From Trachythela sp. YZ-2020 (lineage: Eukaryota; Cnidaria; Anthozoa; Malacalcyonacea; Clavulariidae), in contig JADLSH010000379.1 in assembly GCA_016169945.1 (NCBI GenBank), positions 4,026,001 through 4,090,000 on the forward strand: 64,000 bases of DNA, written 5' to 3'. Below the pieces are notes generated by a model. It saw only the letters and a program-made list of their open reading frames with translations, was not told the DNA's origin and did not search any database. Shown piece after piece: positions 22,908 to 33,745 of this stretch (position 1 is its first letter; each line of letters opens with the position of its first letter). Made by a program: the position numbers and the translations under genes.

Positions 22908-23274
22908 TTTAATGATAGTTCTTTTGTGGCTATATCGGAAAAGAGAAATGATGATTGAACTGTTCAATTATAGCTTTGATTTGCATATTTTAATTCTTCC
23001 AGACTCAGCTACATGTAATTATGATTCAATTGCAATTTGGGTCCAGCGCAGGACGCGTCATTTGGATGCACACTCGAGAAACTACGACGTGGCGTGGTTG
23101 CCCACTTCACTCGAGCGAGAGGTTCTTGATACAAGTCCTCGACAACTAATACCAGAGGGTTAGTTTTTGGTGAGGGGGGGGCGGAGGACGAGGAGAAGAA
23201 TCCTCGAAGCACAGGAGAGAACCACAACTCTACTAATATGAGTTTTCAAATAGAGGGAAGCTCGCAACCTAAGG

Positions 23275-24075
23275 ACCTGTTTATATGGAGGCGAGTTACC
23301 CGGCAACTGCGAGATCCCGTCTATATTAGAAACTTATATAGTTTTCCCGGGTGACTGTTTACATGACACAACCGGGTAACTCGAGATCCCGGCATGTAAA
23401 AAGACGCGGGATCTCGCAGGGCTAAAAATAACGACCGGTCAACGGTCAATGACCGGCCAAAAATGCCTGTTGACCGGTCACGTTTAAACCTCGCCGGTCA
23501 TTTTGACCGGCCACATTTTCATGCCTTCCGCTAGAATTTTAAATCCTTATGATAAAGATTTCCCTGAAAGCACTACAGTAACACTGATAACGTTGCCTAT
23601 TCACCTAAATACACGGCGATTGCTAACGTCTTGAGCGTTTAGAACGTCACCGTGAAACAATAAAAGCGATGTCTTTGAACAAATTCTTATGATTTGTTTC
23701 ACTGTTAGTATATGCGTATTATTAGTGACCGGTCAAAAACAGATTTTGACCGAGCTAAAATCACTTTGACCGGTCATTTTGACCGGAGACCTATCGGCCG
23801 TTATTTTGAGCCCTGTCTCGCCTAGACGAGATCAATATTTTTCCATGTAAACACATTTCCCGCGTAACTCGCCAACAGAGCATGCATGTTTCTTATGTTT
23901 TCTTATTTTTACATACAACATGGCCCAACCCAGCCCTCAAAAGTATATAAACGAGGACATAATTACAATGTATTCGGTCAAATACATGATAACTCGGTTC
24001 CATATAAAAATATCACTTCTTTGTCCCGGCATAGCAAGTAACTCGCCTTGCAAGTAACTCGCCTAATTCCTCCCA
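23275..24075. mobile_element. Outer MITE with tcgcctccata ends
   Basis: Left ggacctgtttatatggaggc with gagttacccgg; right gtaactcgcctaattcctcc with catgtaaaag, its approximate complement. Interrupted by the element at 23417-23815. Confidence 0.55.
23417..23815. mobile_element. TIR element CAGGGCTAAAAATAACG
   Basis: TIRs cagggctaaaaataacg and complement cgttattttgagccctg; interior rich in gaccggtca motifs. Flanked by tctcg on both sides. A left-end fragment of the same family is at 32775-33080. Confidence 0.8.
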
Positions 24076-24089
24076 TGTAAAAGTCTGTC

Positions 24090-24569
24090 GAGGCAACAAC
24101 TTTGTAAGCAAGTTGTAAACAAGCGTTGACGACTTGTCAAGAAGCTGGGAACCAGGCAATGCGAATATTTAACAGTTATTCTAATCACTCTCGTCGTATA
24201 TGAGCTGATAGCCGACGAGGCTCGATAGCGCCGAGTCGGCTATCAGTCATATACGACGAGAGTGAGTAGAATAACTGTTTTATTATATACACAAGCTCTG
24301 GATATGAACAGAACATTTTGGCGTACTTTTTCATGTAAAAATTGAATTTCCTCTTTATTTAATTGTCCAGATCTGCCAGCCATTTTTCTACTTTTCTCTA
24401 CTAGCAGGATATGAGCTAATATCCTGCTAGTAGAGAACCAATCAGATTGCAGTATACCTCACATCCAGAGCTTGTGTATATAATAAATCATGATAACAAG
24501 TTGTTGAAATAGCATTGGTACAAGTCTGCTGCAGGTTTGTTACAACTTGTGCGTTTTTACGTGTGTAAC
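24090..24569. mobile_element. ACACGTAAAAA-family MITE split by another foldback
   Basis: The right half (gataacaagttgttgaaa to tgcgtttttacgtgtgta) and left half match the intact copy at 59717-60036. The split occurs between gcgaatat and tcatgataac, where the foldback at 24167-24493 inserted. Confidence 0.7.
24167..24493. mobile_element. Nested foldback element (catatacgacgagagtga)
   Basis: Two hairpins: one around tatacgacgagagtgagtag and one around atatcctgctagtagagaa, between aacagttattct and cagagcttgtgtatataata. A related copy is at 37545-37790. Confidence 0.65.
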
Positions 24570-24822
24570 AAAGTAAACAACATAACTGTCTACCTAATTA
24601 ACCTATAACAACTTCAAGGACATTAATGAACACAATTAATGACCACAATTAACCAAATTATTTAATTAAACTAAATTACTAACTAATCAACTGCACGTGT
24701 TGTTAAATATCTAATCAACAATCTTACTAATTCAATCAACGTAACAATCAACTTATTTAATTACCTAACTGAATGCTACTAACAAGTCAAGCAAGAATTT
24801 AAAAGGGAAAATGAAAACTTAC

Positions 24823-25106
24823 CACCGAAGATGCCGCAACGCCAGCGACCCAATCATAATAACCGTAAAGTTTGGTAAAAACTTTGAAGTTTCTGGGAAA
24901 TGAAACAATAGAGATGTTGGAAGGTCCACCAACACCGAAACCATAAATTCTTGTTACGTTTTCAAATATCATTTGTAACCAAGGGTTACCATAAACTTTG
25001 GTACACCATGAGCCATTGGAGTCCAGTGTATAATTTCCAAAGCCATCTTCTTTGCCGGAGAAAATAACTTCGTGAGGGGAAGCCATGGCAGTGGTATTAC
25101 ACGGTG
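24823..25106 (-). CDS. Discoidin domain 3, first exon
   Basis: 284 bp, phase 1 to 0, acceptor TTTTACAG, donor GTAAGT. Reads PCNTTAMASPHEVIFSGK, NGSWCTKVYGNPWLQMIF and VASSV-type end GVAASSV. The N-terminal cysteine is present. Shares the final intron position with domains 1, 2 and 5. Confidence 0.92.
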
Positions 25107-25356
25107 CTGTAAAAGAAAGAGAAGCAGATAAAAGATAAAGATAAAGTGCAGGGGGGTGAGCACCCCTCCTAGATTTGGCCAAGGGGGTGAAGGAGGGGTG
25201 CCAATTTCCATAGGGCATTTATCAAACGAAAATAAAACATTGGGCCATTGGGGGCCTCTTTGTCCATTTAGGCAATCTCATTTTGCAGAAAATTTTCTTA
25301 CAACTCAGCTCATTGAATACATTCAACTAAATATATATATATGAAATTTCACTTGA

Positions 25357-25419
25357 CCAAGGCTGGGAATCGAACACGCAACCTTCGCATAGATCGATAC
25401 TCTACCATCTGAATATATA
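25357..25419 (-). repeat. tRNA-like repeat fragment
   Basis: The reverse strand reads ttcagatggtagag...gcgtgttcgattcccagcc, that is D-arm and T-arm/B-box-like motifs in order. The 5' acceptor half is missing and the sequence is embedded in AT repeats, so it is a SINE fragment rather than a tRNA gene. Confidence 0.5.
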
Positions 25420-25930
25420 TATATATGTATATAGTCAAATCTGCAGACATGCATGTTTCGCCGTTCAACGGCTCGTCAGTGCAGCTTGTAACACAGTCTA
25501 GATGCGAGTGACTTCGTATTTATACACCATACTCTTGCCCTCACCAAGCGCATGTGGTACAATACTCAGACACATGCGCATCCAGACATGCGTGAAGTAT
25601 CTTGGGGCCAGAGTGCTCAAACGACCACAAGGGAAGTGAACTTTTGGCAAAATTGAGTTTTCAACAAGATTTATGGAATCTACATGGTTCAGTTCACTTT
25701 CAAATCTTTGGCGATGCATGCATACGAATGATATCAGTATAAAAGGAGCGACAACGTTATCAGTGGACTGTCTCGAACCATTTTATGTATATTATTAATA
25801 AGTAATAGCAGATTTCTTGTGAAATTTAGATGAAACATGCACTCATGGGTTTTTCAATTTACTGTTTTACAGAAGACTATACAATCAAAATTATGTGTCA
25901 AAATCTAAAATAAAGACGAAGACATCTTAC

Positions 25931-26056
25931 CTTCATAATTTTGACAGTTTTCCCCCAGGAATCCGTTCCTGCAGGTGCACTTGTATCCAGTTGTTGTTCT
26001 GCCACAGCTCCCTCCATGAAGGCAGGGGTTGGAGAGACATGGCCTTGGACGTGCAT
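25931..26056 (-). CDS. EGF-like exon
   Basis: 42 codons, phase 1-1, acceptor ATGTTTAG, donor GTAAGA. Reads [20 protein letters not shown], then [18 protein letters not shown]. Textbook EGF. Lies between discoidin domains 2 and 3. Confidence 0.93.
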
Positions 26057-26600
26057 CTAAACATAGTGTATGAGAGTATGAATACAGGGGGACCTCTAGT
26101 AAGGGACCCTGGCCACTCATCTGAACAGTAGACTGGATAGAAAATGAAGCCAGTTAGACATTGCTAGACAATAGAAATTCGCCATTGCAAAATTTACTAG
26201 TATAGAATGGAGCATAATCTAGTTTTGTTATTACTCATCAGTTAATTACTAACTTTATAAATTTCTATTAAAATTTTCCTGCAAAAGTTCAGATCCAAAT
26301 ATATTTCTGGGAACTAGGTTCCCAGGATCTGATACTTTTTCCATATCCAGTTGCATTTCTGAATCGAGAACTGTGTTCTTAGGTTTAAGTGAACTTAAAG
26401 CCTGGTTTTCATCGTTGTTTCGTTGTCGGACCTTGTCAGTGATCATTGAAGGAGAAAATGATTTTATTTATCAATGAACTAAGACAATAGTACTGAAAAG
26501 CATCGCCGTCCGCCGACCATCGGCGACATGTGAAAGCCAGGCTTAAGATGAGAAACGGCGTGCATGGCAATAAAAATATTGGGCATGTTATTTGCATTAA

Positions 26601-26771
26601 GGCGGATCTCCACTAGACGATTTTTATGACGATCGTCTGAAAAATTCGCGACGAACATGCGCAGTAGGAAATAAATGATCGTCAAAGAGATCGTCAAGCG
26701 CTCGACGAAAAGTAGAAACCAGTTCTATTTTTCAGACGATCGTCATAAAAATCGTCTAGTGGAGATCCGCC
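26601..26771. mobile_element. TTAA-flanked MITE with 45-bp perfect TIRs
   Basis: TTAA at 26597-26600 and 26772-26775. The first and last 45 bp are identical inverted copies, beginning ggcggatctccactagacga. The loop is only ~81 bp, so the whole element can form a hairpin. Perfect arms suggest recent activity. Confidence 0.92.
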
Positions 26772-26848
26772 TTAACATCTGCTCCGCCTGCTCTGGGATC
26801 TCAACTCGCGTTAAATCGCATTATCTCGCCTTAAATCGCATCGCTTAA

Positions 26849-28859
26849 GGGGAGGGTACACATAATAACAGGGCCGTAACTTCAAATGACTGTAGCATCC
26901 AAGATACCCATTATAACATTAAGAAAGTGTATATCAGGTGAAAGCTTATGATTCACAGATTCTGAAAATGATGATCATTTTTTTCTAAAACCATTTGTAA
27001 CCCGATACCAGCATATTACATGGAACACATGCTGTGCGAAATCAAGGTGTATATGAGAAAAGATATCTTGTTGTAAATTGCTGCAATTTTCAAAGTTATT
27101 GCATTTCTAGGGAGTATAGACATGGTTGTCTGGGATGAGCATAGAACTTTTCAGTGTGATAAAAATTATGCCACAGCGGCGCTTCAAATTTCATGTAAGT
27201 TTCAGCAGGGTCATTTTCCTCAATAATTTTATTTCTAAAGCAGATATAAAGAAGTTCTATGCTCATCTCACAAATCATGAAGAGAAGAAAAGGCACAGAA
27301 AATTTCAGCTCAATCCAATCAAAACTCTAGGACATATCCTTTCTCAACCGCGAAAAATCCATGTTTTGAGAAAATCCACTTTAAAGTTTGCGAACAACAT
27401 TAAATGTCAATAAGAGTAGATTATACTTTGATTTCCATGGAATTCATCCATGAAAAGTTATTGCAGTTTATTAAAAACCACCAGGCTCATAAGTTACACC
27501 TTCAGCTTCCTTTAAAGCCTCTTCTTGTTGAGCTTTCCTTAGTTGCTTTGTTTGGCGACGCCTCTTCTGCTTTTCATCCATCTGGTTATCAGCCTGTCTA
27601 ATGCGTTTCTTGTCTTTCGAATATGAAAGCCTTCTTGTAAACTCACCAACAGGAATCTTGAGGCGTTTCATCACTCTTTCCCTGCTTGCCGCACCACTGT
27701 GGAAGTGACAGACGGCTGATGCGGTTTACATCAGCGGAATAACCTTTGCCAGGTATGGTAGAAGAGGTCTCCAAATCAGACTCCTCTTGGCCGCGTCTTC
27801 CTGATATATTTTCCTGGATCATCAAGCTACCTAATAATTGACAATAATTATTAGTTAGAAAATAAAAAGATCAATGAAATACTAGACTGCAACAATTTTT
27901 AAATTCTTGATACAATGGAGTATTGGAGTTTAGCTTTTGAAGAGAAACAATAAATAACTGAAACAAGTACAAAACATTGCAACTTTAAAAAATGATGTAA
28001 CTGTTTAGGAATTTCAAACTGTGTTCTATAGAAAAGATATAAACTAGTCTAAAGCATTTCAAGGATACAAAATGATAAACTATAAACACATGAAAATTCA
28101 TACACACAAACAGTGATACACAATCCGGCACAAGGCTACTTTTAGTACTTACCATCATCACACACATGTGCTTCGGATAGTGAATCGGAAAATTTGGCAA
28201 TATCTATAAGACGATAGCCCTTCTTATCAAAATCCATCACCTGATCGGGGGTTTCAATGGACTCTGGAAGGTTTAATTTTCTTCTTGATGCACTAACACG
28301 TGGTGTCTCAGAGGAGGATATAGACGAATTCTCCTGGGAGGTGCTCGGTTGGTTTTCTCCTGAAACGCTCGGAGTTTTGTCATGTTTTTGCTTTCCAGAG
28401 AACGGCTTTCCTTTTCCCTTCTTCCTATACACGGTTCTCTTCTTCCGACCGCCCATAGCAGCAAACAAAACAGTATTAGTAGACCACTTTTATCGCTTTT
28501 CAATATTCAGTATTTTGAGAACTTTGTTGAACTTTGTATGTTTGAGAAAAATTGCTTTGATGAGCCCACAATTACTCAGACCATCGCATGGACGTCGCCC
28601 AGAACGTCATGTAGTCAGAAATTTAAATGGCGATGATTTCTATGAAGATTTACACGCGAAAAGCTCAAGAAAACAAGAAAATAACAAACAGATTGCCATG
28701 GCAACCAAACTACCATGTTTAGAAAAGAGCCTAGAACATGGTTATGAACACGAATTTGGCCATAAAACAACTATTCCATGATTTTTAAGGGTTTAAAAGA
28801 TTCACATAAGACAAAAAAATTTTTTTGAAAAAATGTAAAATATTATGTGTACCCTCCCC
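26849..28859 (-). mobile_element. Kolobok-like TTAA DNA transposon, internally deleted
   Basis: 19-bp perfect TIRs (ggggagggtacacataata) with TTAA on both sides (26845-26848, 28860-28863). It carries the broken minus-strand transposase gene at 27471-28468. TTAA duplication plus a C-terminal transposase tail of this style fit Kolobok-type elements; piggyBac is the alternative by target site only. Confidence 0.8.
27471..28468 (-). pseudogene. Transposase-related gene with core deleted
   Basis: Exon 1 (28468 or 28456 down to 28153, donor GTAAGT) encodes a basic start MGGRKKRTVYRKKGKGKPFS and a Ser-rich linker ending HVCDDG. Exon 2 starts at 27830 (acceptor ATTATTAG, phase 1) and reads SLMIQENISGRRG to KGYSADVNR. 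Near 27730 the frame changes and a C-terminal piece follows: AVCHFHSGAASRERVMKRLK, then a basic helix rich in KRRRQ and the tail EGVTYEPGGF with a stop at 27471. In Mutator-like/Kolobok cnidarian transposases this tail follows several hundred residues of catalytic domain; here that core is missing, so the element is non-autonomous. Family assignment is from recall of this N- and C-terminal style, not from a search. Confidence 0.65.
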
Positions 28860-29139
28860 TTAAAGTCCCAATTTTTCCTTAAATCGCCTTAACTCGCATA
28901 ATCTCGCGGCGAGTTAAGGCGAGTTACCGTCCCAGAGCAGGCCTCGAGCAGGCCTTAACACTGAGCATAAAAACACTACCATCCAGTCATAATCCAGAGA
29001 TCAGATTGTCTTTTCATTGCTTAGGAACTGATCCTTCTGTTCTCCATGCCACCCAGTCGCTCATTAATTTCGCTTCTATTAGCATTCACATGCAAAGGAA
29101 ATTAATTCGGTTCCGTGAAAAACACCACGTTCATTCATT

Positions 29140-29312
29140 TAAGGCCTGTCGCACGATTCGATTTGTCTGGTCCGATTCTCCTCCTGACGTATGTGATTTC
29201 ACACAATACAGCAACAACTACACTTCTCCCCAGGTATGAGCCAATAGCCTTACTCTTGTCAGCAAATCCACTAAATCACATACGTCAAGAGGAGAATCGG
29301 ATAGAAAAACTT
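29140..29312. mobile_element. MITE with CGATTCTCCTC TIRs, copy B
   Basis: Same family as 20703-20863; ccgattctcctcctgacgta left and complement right. Confidence 0.75.
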
Positions 29313-29390
29313 AGATCCGCAAGCCCAGATCTTCATCAGTCAACGTAATTCCAAAACTCACCCCAGCGAAAAGTACAACGATATAAGCCC

Positions 29391-29645
29391 TCCGGCAGGA
29401 AACGACCCTGCGATTCCGGTGCAGCGCTCTGCCCACTGAGTTACAGAGTCCAGTTACCAAGAGCTAACCACAAGTTCATGTATATATACCAGGGTGATGT
29501 CAGTGTGTGGTATAAGGGTAAATATTCTAAATTTTAGGCATGTCGCTTGATTGAACAGATTGTGGAAAGGCTTTTGTAGATGGAATTTTCGAGCGAAAAT
29601 TATATACATATTTCGACCTAACCGGGAGCAAGTAAGGATAATAAG
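29391..29645 (-). mobile_element. tRNA-derived SINE
   Basis: The tRNA-like head at 29391-29451 (minus) contains ctctgtaactcagtgggc and a degraded B-box. It is followed by the family body (ttctaaattttaggcatgtc, ttttgtagatgg, tatatac...cctaacc...ggagc). Confidence 0.65.
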
Positions 29646-29732
29646 CACACCCCCTTACTATAGGCCCACCATGTTTAAAGTTCACCACCTTCCTAACAAT
29701 GTTAATTTTTACAAGTTATATGAGAAACTTAC

Positions 29733-29880
29733 CACAGGCAATTAGCTCGAACCTCATACAAGGTATATCATTATAGGTCTGAGGTTTAAAAACAAGGACA
29801 CGATCACCATCATACAGTGGAATAGAGGTATCCAGGAAATGTGTCACGTATTCGTCTTCATCATAATTTCCACTCAAGAT
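29733..29880 (-). CDS. Discoidin domain 2, third exon
   Basis: 148 bp, phase 0 to 1, acceptor TCTATAG, donor GTAAGT. Reads ILSGNYDEDEYVTHFLDTSI, then YNDIPCMRFELIAC. Closing cysteine present (Ala-Cys instead of Gly-Cys). Confidence 0.92.
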
Positions 29881-30001
29881 CTATAGAAATATAACGCGTC
29901 GTTGTTAGGCTTCGGTTTTCTTCCTTATCAAAAATTAATCCTTCTACCTCAGCTGTGCTCCGTGATCAGACATGGGTCGTATGGTGGCGGCCAGTAGCGC
30001 C

Positions 30002-30586
30002 CAGTGAACTCTAAGTAGACTGGAACGCTAACTCCTATGATTAAGCCCTATGATTGGGTGAAGCCAAATTGATGCATAATTTGAAGCAAAAGGCGGGAAC
30101 CGCGCGACTAAAATGCACTTTCAAAAGGACTAAGGCGAGTTTTGAGGAGTGGGAAATTCAGTCAAGTTTCTTTTTTAGCGAAAATGAGAAAAAAAATAGC
30201 TTTTTCATCCGAATTTTTCAATTTCAAAGATTCAAACCTGGTTTTCTGGATAGTTCTAAGTAGTCTACATCCACCAACTACAAAAACTTCAGGGGTGTCA
30301 GCTTTATATTCGAAATATTGGACAAGTTTGAACGTGCCGATGAAAACTTCGCTCTTCAACTTTAAAAAAAATAAGGTTAAAATCTTTCTACGGTCTTGAA
30401 ACTTGTTTTTTACTAAAGTTTGAGTATTGTTGTTTGTTTTAAGCCTTTAATCTTGCGCCAATGAGGATGTTTTGTGTAAGAAAATCGACGCTGTGTATTT
30501 TCGGCTTCGGACCTTCAATGGCGGCCTTCAATTTGGCTTCAAAGATGGCAGCCGAGTTAGCGTTCCAGTTTACTTAGAGTTCACTG
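30002..30586. mobile_element. hAT-type TIR element (AGTGAACTC family), 585 bp
   Basis: TIRs cagtgaactctaagtagact and ...gttagcgttccag.. complement. Perfect 8-bp duplication gtagcgcc at 29994-30001 and 30587-30594. ORFs within are short and not transposase-like, so it is non-autonomous. Confidence 0.88.
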
Positions 30587-30808
30587 GTAGCGCCCTAGAA
30601 AATCTTCGACTCGGACACTGCTGTCATATAGTCTCCCAGAATGGAGGATTTTGCCATTCCTGGGACGTTAGATTTACAAAATTCTCCCTAACAAATCTAA
30701 GTGCAAGACGATGACAGTCACTAGGGCCCCAAAGTTATATTTTGCCCTGGGCTTTCAAATATTTCCGGGCGGCCATACCTACTGTATATCAAAATTGAAA
30801 GTACGTAC

Positions 30809-30922
30809 CGCTTGACCGGCAGCTGTCGCACCCTGTTTCCAAAACTTTCGTCCAAATGTATAGGAGGACACCCACTTTTCAACCTCCTTATATTTCCCGC
30901 CTTGCGTTATCACACCAACGAC
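30809..30922 (-). CDS. Discoidin domain 2, second exon
   Basis: 114 bp, phase 0-0, acceptor TTTATAG, donor GTACGT. Reads VVGVITQGGKYKEVEKWVSS, then YTFGRKFWKQGATAAGQA: the middle strands of the discoidin fold (ITQG...WV..Y). Only this domain has an intron upstream of this exon. Confidence 0.92.
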
Positions 30923-31075
30923 CTATAAAATGAGACCAATACTAGAGTATGCCTGATCACCAAGACAGGCCTAACCAGATACTCACAGAATGACATAGGA
31001 CGCGTACAGAGGAGGAGTCTAAGAATTCTTCACACTTTCTCATATATGCAAAATAGATAAATTGATACAAATTGG

Positions 31076-31523
31076 TTGTAGGGTTAGGTTAAGGGTTATG
31101 TTGAGAGTAAGGGTTAGGTTAAGGGTTAAGTTCAGGGGTTAGGTTTAGGGTTAAGGGTTAGGTTTAAGTTCAGGGTTAGGTTAAGGGTTAGGTTAAGGGT
31201 GAGGTTTAGGGTTAAGTTCAGGGTTAGGTTAAGGGTTAGGTTAAGGGTTAGGTTTAGGGTTAAGTTCAGGGTTAGGTTTAGGGTTAAGTTCAGGGTTAAG
31301 TTCAGGGTTAGGGTTAAGTTCTTAGGTTTAGGGTTAGGTTAAGGGTTAGGTTAAGGGTTAGGTTAAGGGTTAGGTTAGGGGTTAGGTTAAGGGTTAGGTT
31401 AAGGGTTAGGTTAAGGGTTAGGTTTAGGGTTAAGTTCAGGGTTAGGTTTAGGGTTAAGTTCAGGGTTAGGTTAGGGGTTAGGTTAGGGGTTAAGTTCAGG
31501 GTTAGGTTTAGGGTTAGGTTAAG
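31076..31523. repeat. Telomere-like array (TTAGGG / GGTTAGGTTAAG variants)
   Basis: About 450 bp of degenerate telomere-type repeats, G-rich on the plus strand: ttaaggg, tttaggg, ttaggttaaggg and ttcaggg. It lies in an intron of discoidin domain 2, far from any visible chromosome end. Confidence 0.9.
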
Positions 31524-31546
31524 AGGTTTTGAAGTATTAATATTAC

Positions 31547-31755
31547 CTCTGAATCACGTTGGCTCACAGTAACACCGAGTGTTGGCTGCGTGATATTGCT
31601 TGTACACCAACTTCCCACACTCGTGTCAAGCCTGCATTTGTGTGGTTTATAACCTACGATGTCATCTTGACCCGAAAATAAGTTTTGTGGAAATAATGTA
31701 GCCTTTCGTATACCAAGAGTTGTCCAGCAGTTTGCTACCGAGGCCCCAGCTAGCG
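31547..31755 (-). CDS. Discoidin domain 2, first exon
   Basis: 209 bp, phase 1 to 0, acceptor AATTTCAG, donor GTAATA. Reads NCWTTLGIRKATLFPQNLF, then PHKCRLDTSVGSWCTSNITQ. With the next two exons it forms a 157-residue domain. It has five cysteines; the extra one is KCRL. Confidence 0.9.
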
Positions 31756-31852
31756 CTGAAATTTGAAAAATGAACTCAGTGTGTTTTTCAAGGTTAATCA
31801 GAGACAAACCGAAATAATTATTTCTAGGTCACAAAACACGTATGTAATAGGT

Positions 31853-31935
31853 CAGTTTCGGCAAGCACTATCCTAAGCACTATCGTGCAGCAGACGGTGG
31901 TCACTGGTCAACCAGGATAAGAATGAGAAAATAAT
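31853..31935. mobile_element. GTGCAGCAG-family MITE fragment
   Basis: Only the left end is present (gcaagcactatcctaagcac, cgtgcagcagacggtggtc). Confidence 0.55.
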
Positions 31936-31975
31936 AGTTAGCCCCTGTTTACGTGAGCCCTACGTGAAGGGCTAG

Positions 31976-32450
31976 TCCAACAAGTACGGCTGGTTTTCAG
32001 TCCTTGTTTACATGAGCCCTACATGAAGGGATATCCCTACCAGTAGGGGTGGTTTGCATCTCGTGTTTAAGCATTACATGGCTTCCCAACAACTCATCTA
32101 TTTTCGTACGAAGTCCAAAATCATATTTTGCCGCGCAAATTTTCAAATAAGAACCAGCAGACAATTGAATGTTCTAAAACTAAATTGATTCAAACCGAAA
32201 ATGACTTCGAAAAGCGGAGTTTGACACAGATACGGCAAGCTTTTACTCAGCCCTAACAGGAGGGCCAGCCCTCCATTTTGCATTTATGTGGGAAATTTCC
32301 AGCCCTACCAGGCGAGATCTCTGGTAAACAATAGCGAGATCTCGCCTAGGAGGGCTGGCCCTCCTCTCATATAAACGAAAACAATTTTTAATAGGGATTT
32401 CTATTAGCATGCGGGATCTCGCCTAGAAGGGCCAGCCCTTCATGCAGGGC
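31976..32450. mobile_element. Foldback with agggctggccctc motifs
   Basis: Repeated gagccctacgtgaagggc / gggccagcccttcatgcag pairs in inverted orientation, with gcgagatctcgcc palindromes in the centre. Boundaries approximate. Confidence 0.5.
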
Positions 32451-32460
32451 TTATATAAAT

Positions 32461-32509
32461 ATATTGGTTGATTGGTTGGTTGGTTGGTTGGTTGGTTGGT
32501 TGGTTGGTT
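32461..32509. repeat. (TTGG)n microsatellite
   Basis: About 12 units of ggtt/ttgg. Confidence 0.95.
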
Positions 32510-33169
32510 AGGAACTTTAGTGATGTGTCAAACTTCTAGCTGGTTACAAAAATAATCTACAAATTGGGGACATAGGATTTAAATAAATAAAAAATTACTA
32601 CAATTGTTACTATCTGCAGTTACTACGGTAATGTCTACTATAATTACTACCGTGATTACTACTAGAATTACTCCTTCTATGGAGAATTGTCACGCTACAG
32701 CTTCAACAGCACTATAAGTTCTGATTTTCCCAAGCTATGCTTAAGAGCCTTGGATAGTAGATCTTCATATGTGACAGGGCTAAAAATAACGGCCGATCAA
32801 CAGATAATGACCTGCCGAAATATGCCTCTTGTCCGGCCACTTTTTTGCCTCACCGGCATTTTGGCCGGTCACATTTGTATACCTTCAGATAGAATTTTAG
32901 ATCGTCTTTTTTCTTCCGAATCTCAGCTGAAATCTTGTCAGAGAAAGATTGTATATTTCATAACGTTGTCCGTTTTACAACGTGATTTTTAACGTCTTGA
33001 GCTTTAGGACATGAAACAATAAAAGCGATTTCTTGAAACAAATTTGTTATTATTTGTTTCACTGTAAGTGTTTTAGTGTATGCGTATTAGAACCACGCAT
33101 TCAAGATCTTCATATGCGGAATTCCAAGCACAGAATACCGCTCTCAGACCTCTTTCATTCAATGTTAAA

Positions 33170-33722
33170 TTGAAAACACTATAAAGTCTACATGTATATG
33201 CAGCAGTCTTGTATTTTGTGGCAAATAGATAGAATTGAGAGATATCAGTTTAGAAAATGCTTGGTTGATGTTAAAAGGTGACTTCTAATATGATCTGAAA
33301 AAGAATCTAAACATTCTGGCTAAAACTCGCTGTTATTTTAGCGTTTAATTTTTGGCCGCCATGTTGGATTACAGAATCGTGCCAAATTAATAGTCATCCA
33401 ACATGGTGGCCAAAAAGTAAATGCTCAAATAATAGCCAAAATGTTTAGATTATTTCTCAGGTCATATTAGAAGTCACTTTTTAACATTAACCAAGCATTT
33501 TTAAACTAAATTGTGTGTATAACATGGTTTTAAAACCTTTTGAAAATAATGCTGACGGTAGCAAAAATAGTTTTCAAAACTCAATAACTCAAGCAGAAAT
33601 AATTGTATCGAATCAAACACTCGTAGTGACAATATATGAATAGTGCTAACAGCTCTGAAGTCGACCACTGTCTGCTGCTCTGCGACGCTTACTGTTGTAC
33701 GATAGTGTTTAGTAAAACACAC
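33170..33722. mobile_element. GTGCAGCAG-family MITE (copy 4) with nested foldback
   Basis: Left interior atgcagcagtcttgtatttt and right interior gaccactgtctgctgctctg belong to this family. Between them (33245-33520) is a foldback with ~80-bp arms (gtgacttctaatatgatctg and complement) centred on catgttgga. Confidence 0.6.
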
Positions 33723-33745
33723 GTAGATAAAGACGCCATACTTAC

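Larger units (their letters stand above)
26776..28954. mobile_element. TTAA-flanked foldback element hosting the Kolobok-like transposon
   Basis: Left arm catctgctccgcctgctctggga, right arm complement; further in, both arms carry aactcgc, ttaaatcgc and tctcgc motifs. It begins at the same TTAA that ends the MITE at 26601-26771, and TTAA follows its right end (28955-28958). The transposon at 26849-28859 is inserted in its middle. Confidence 0.6.
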
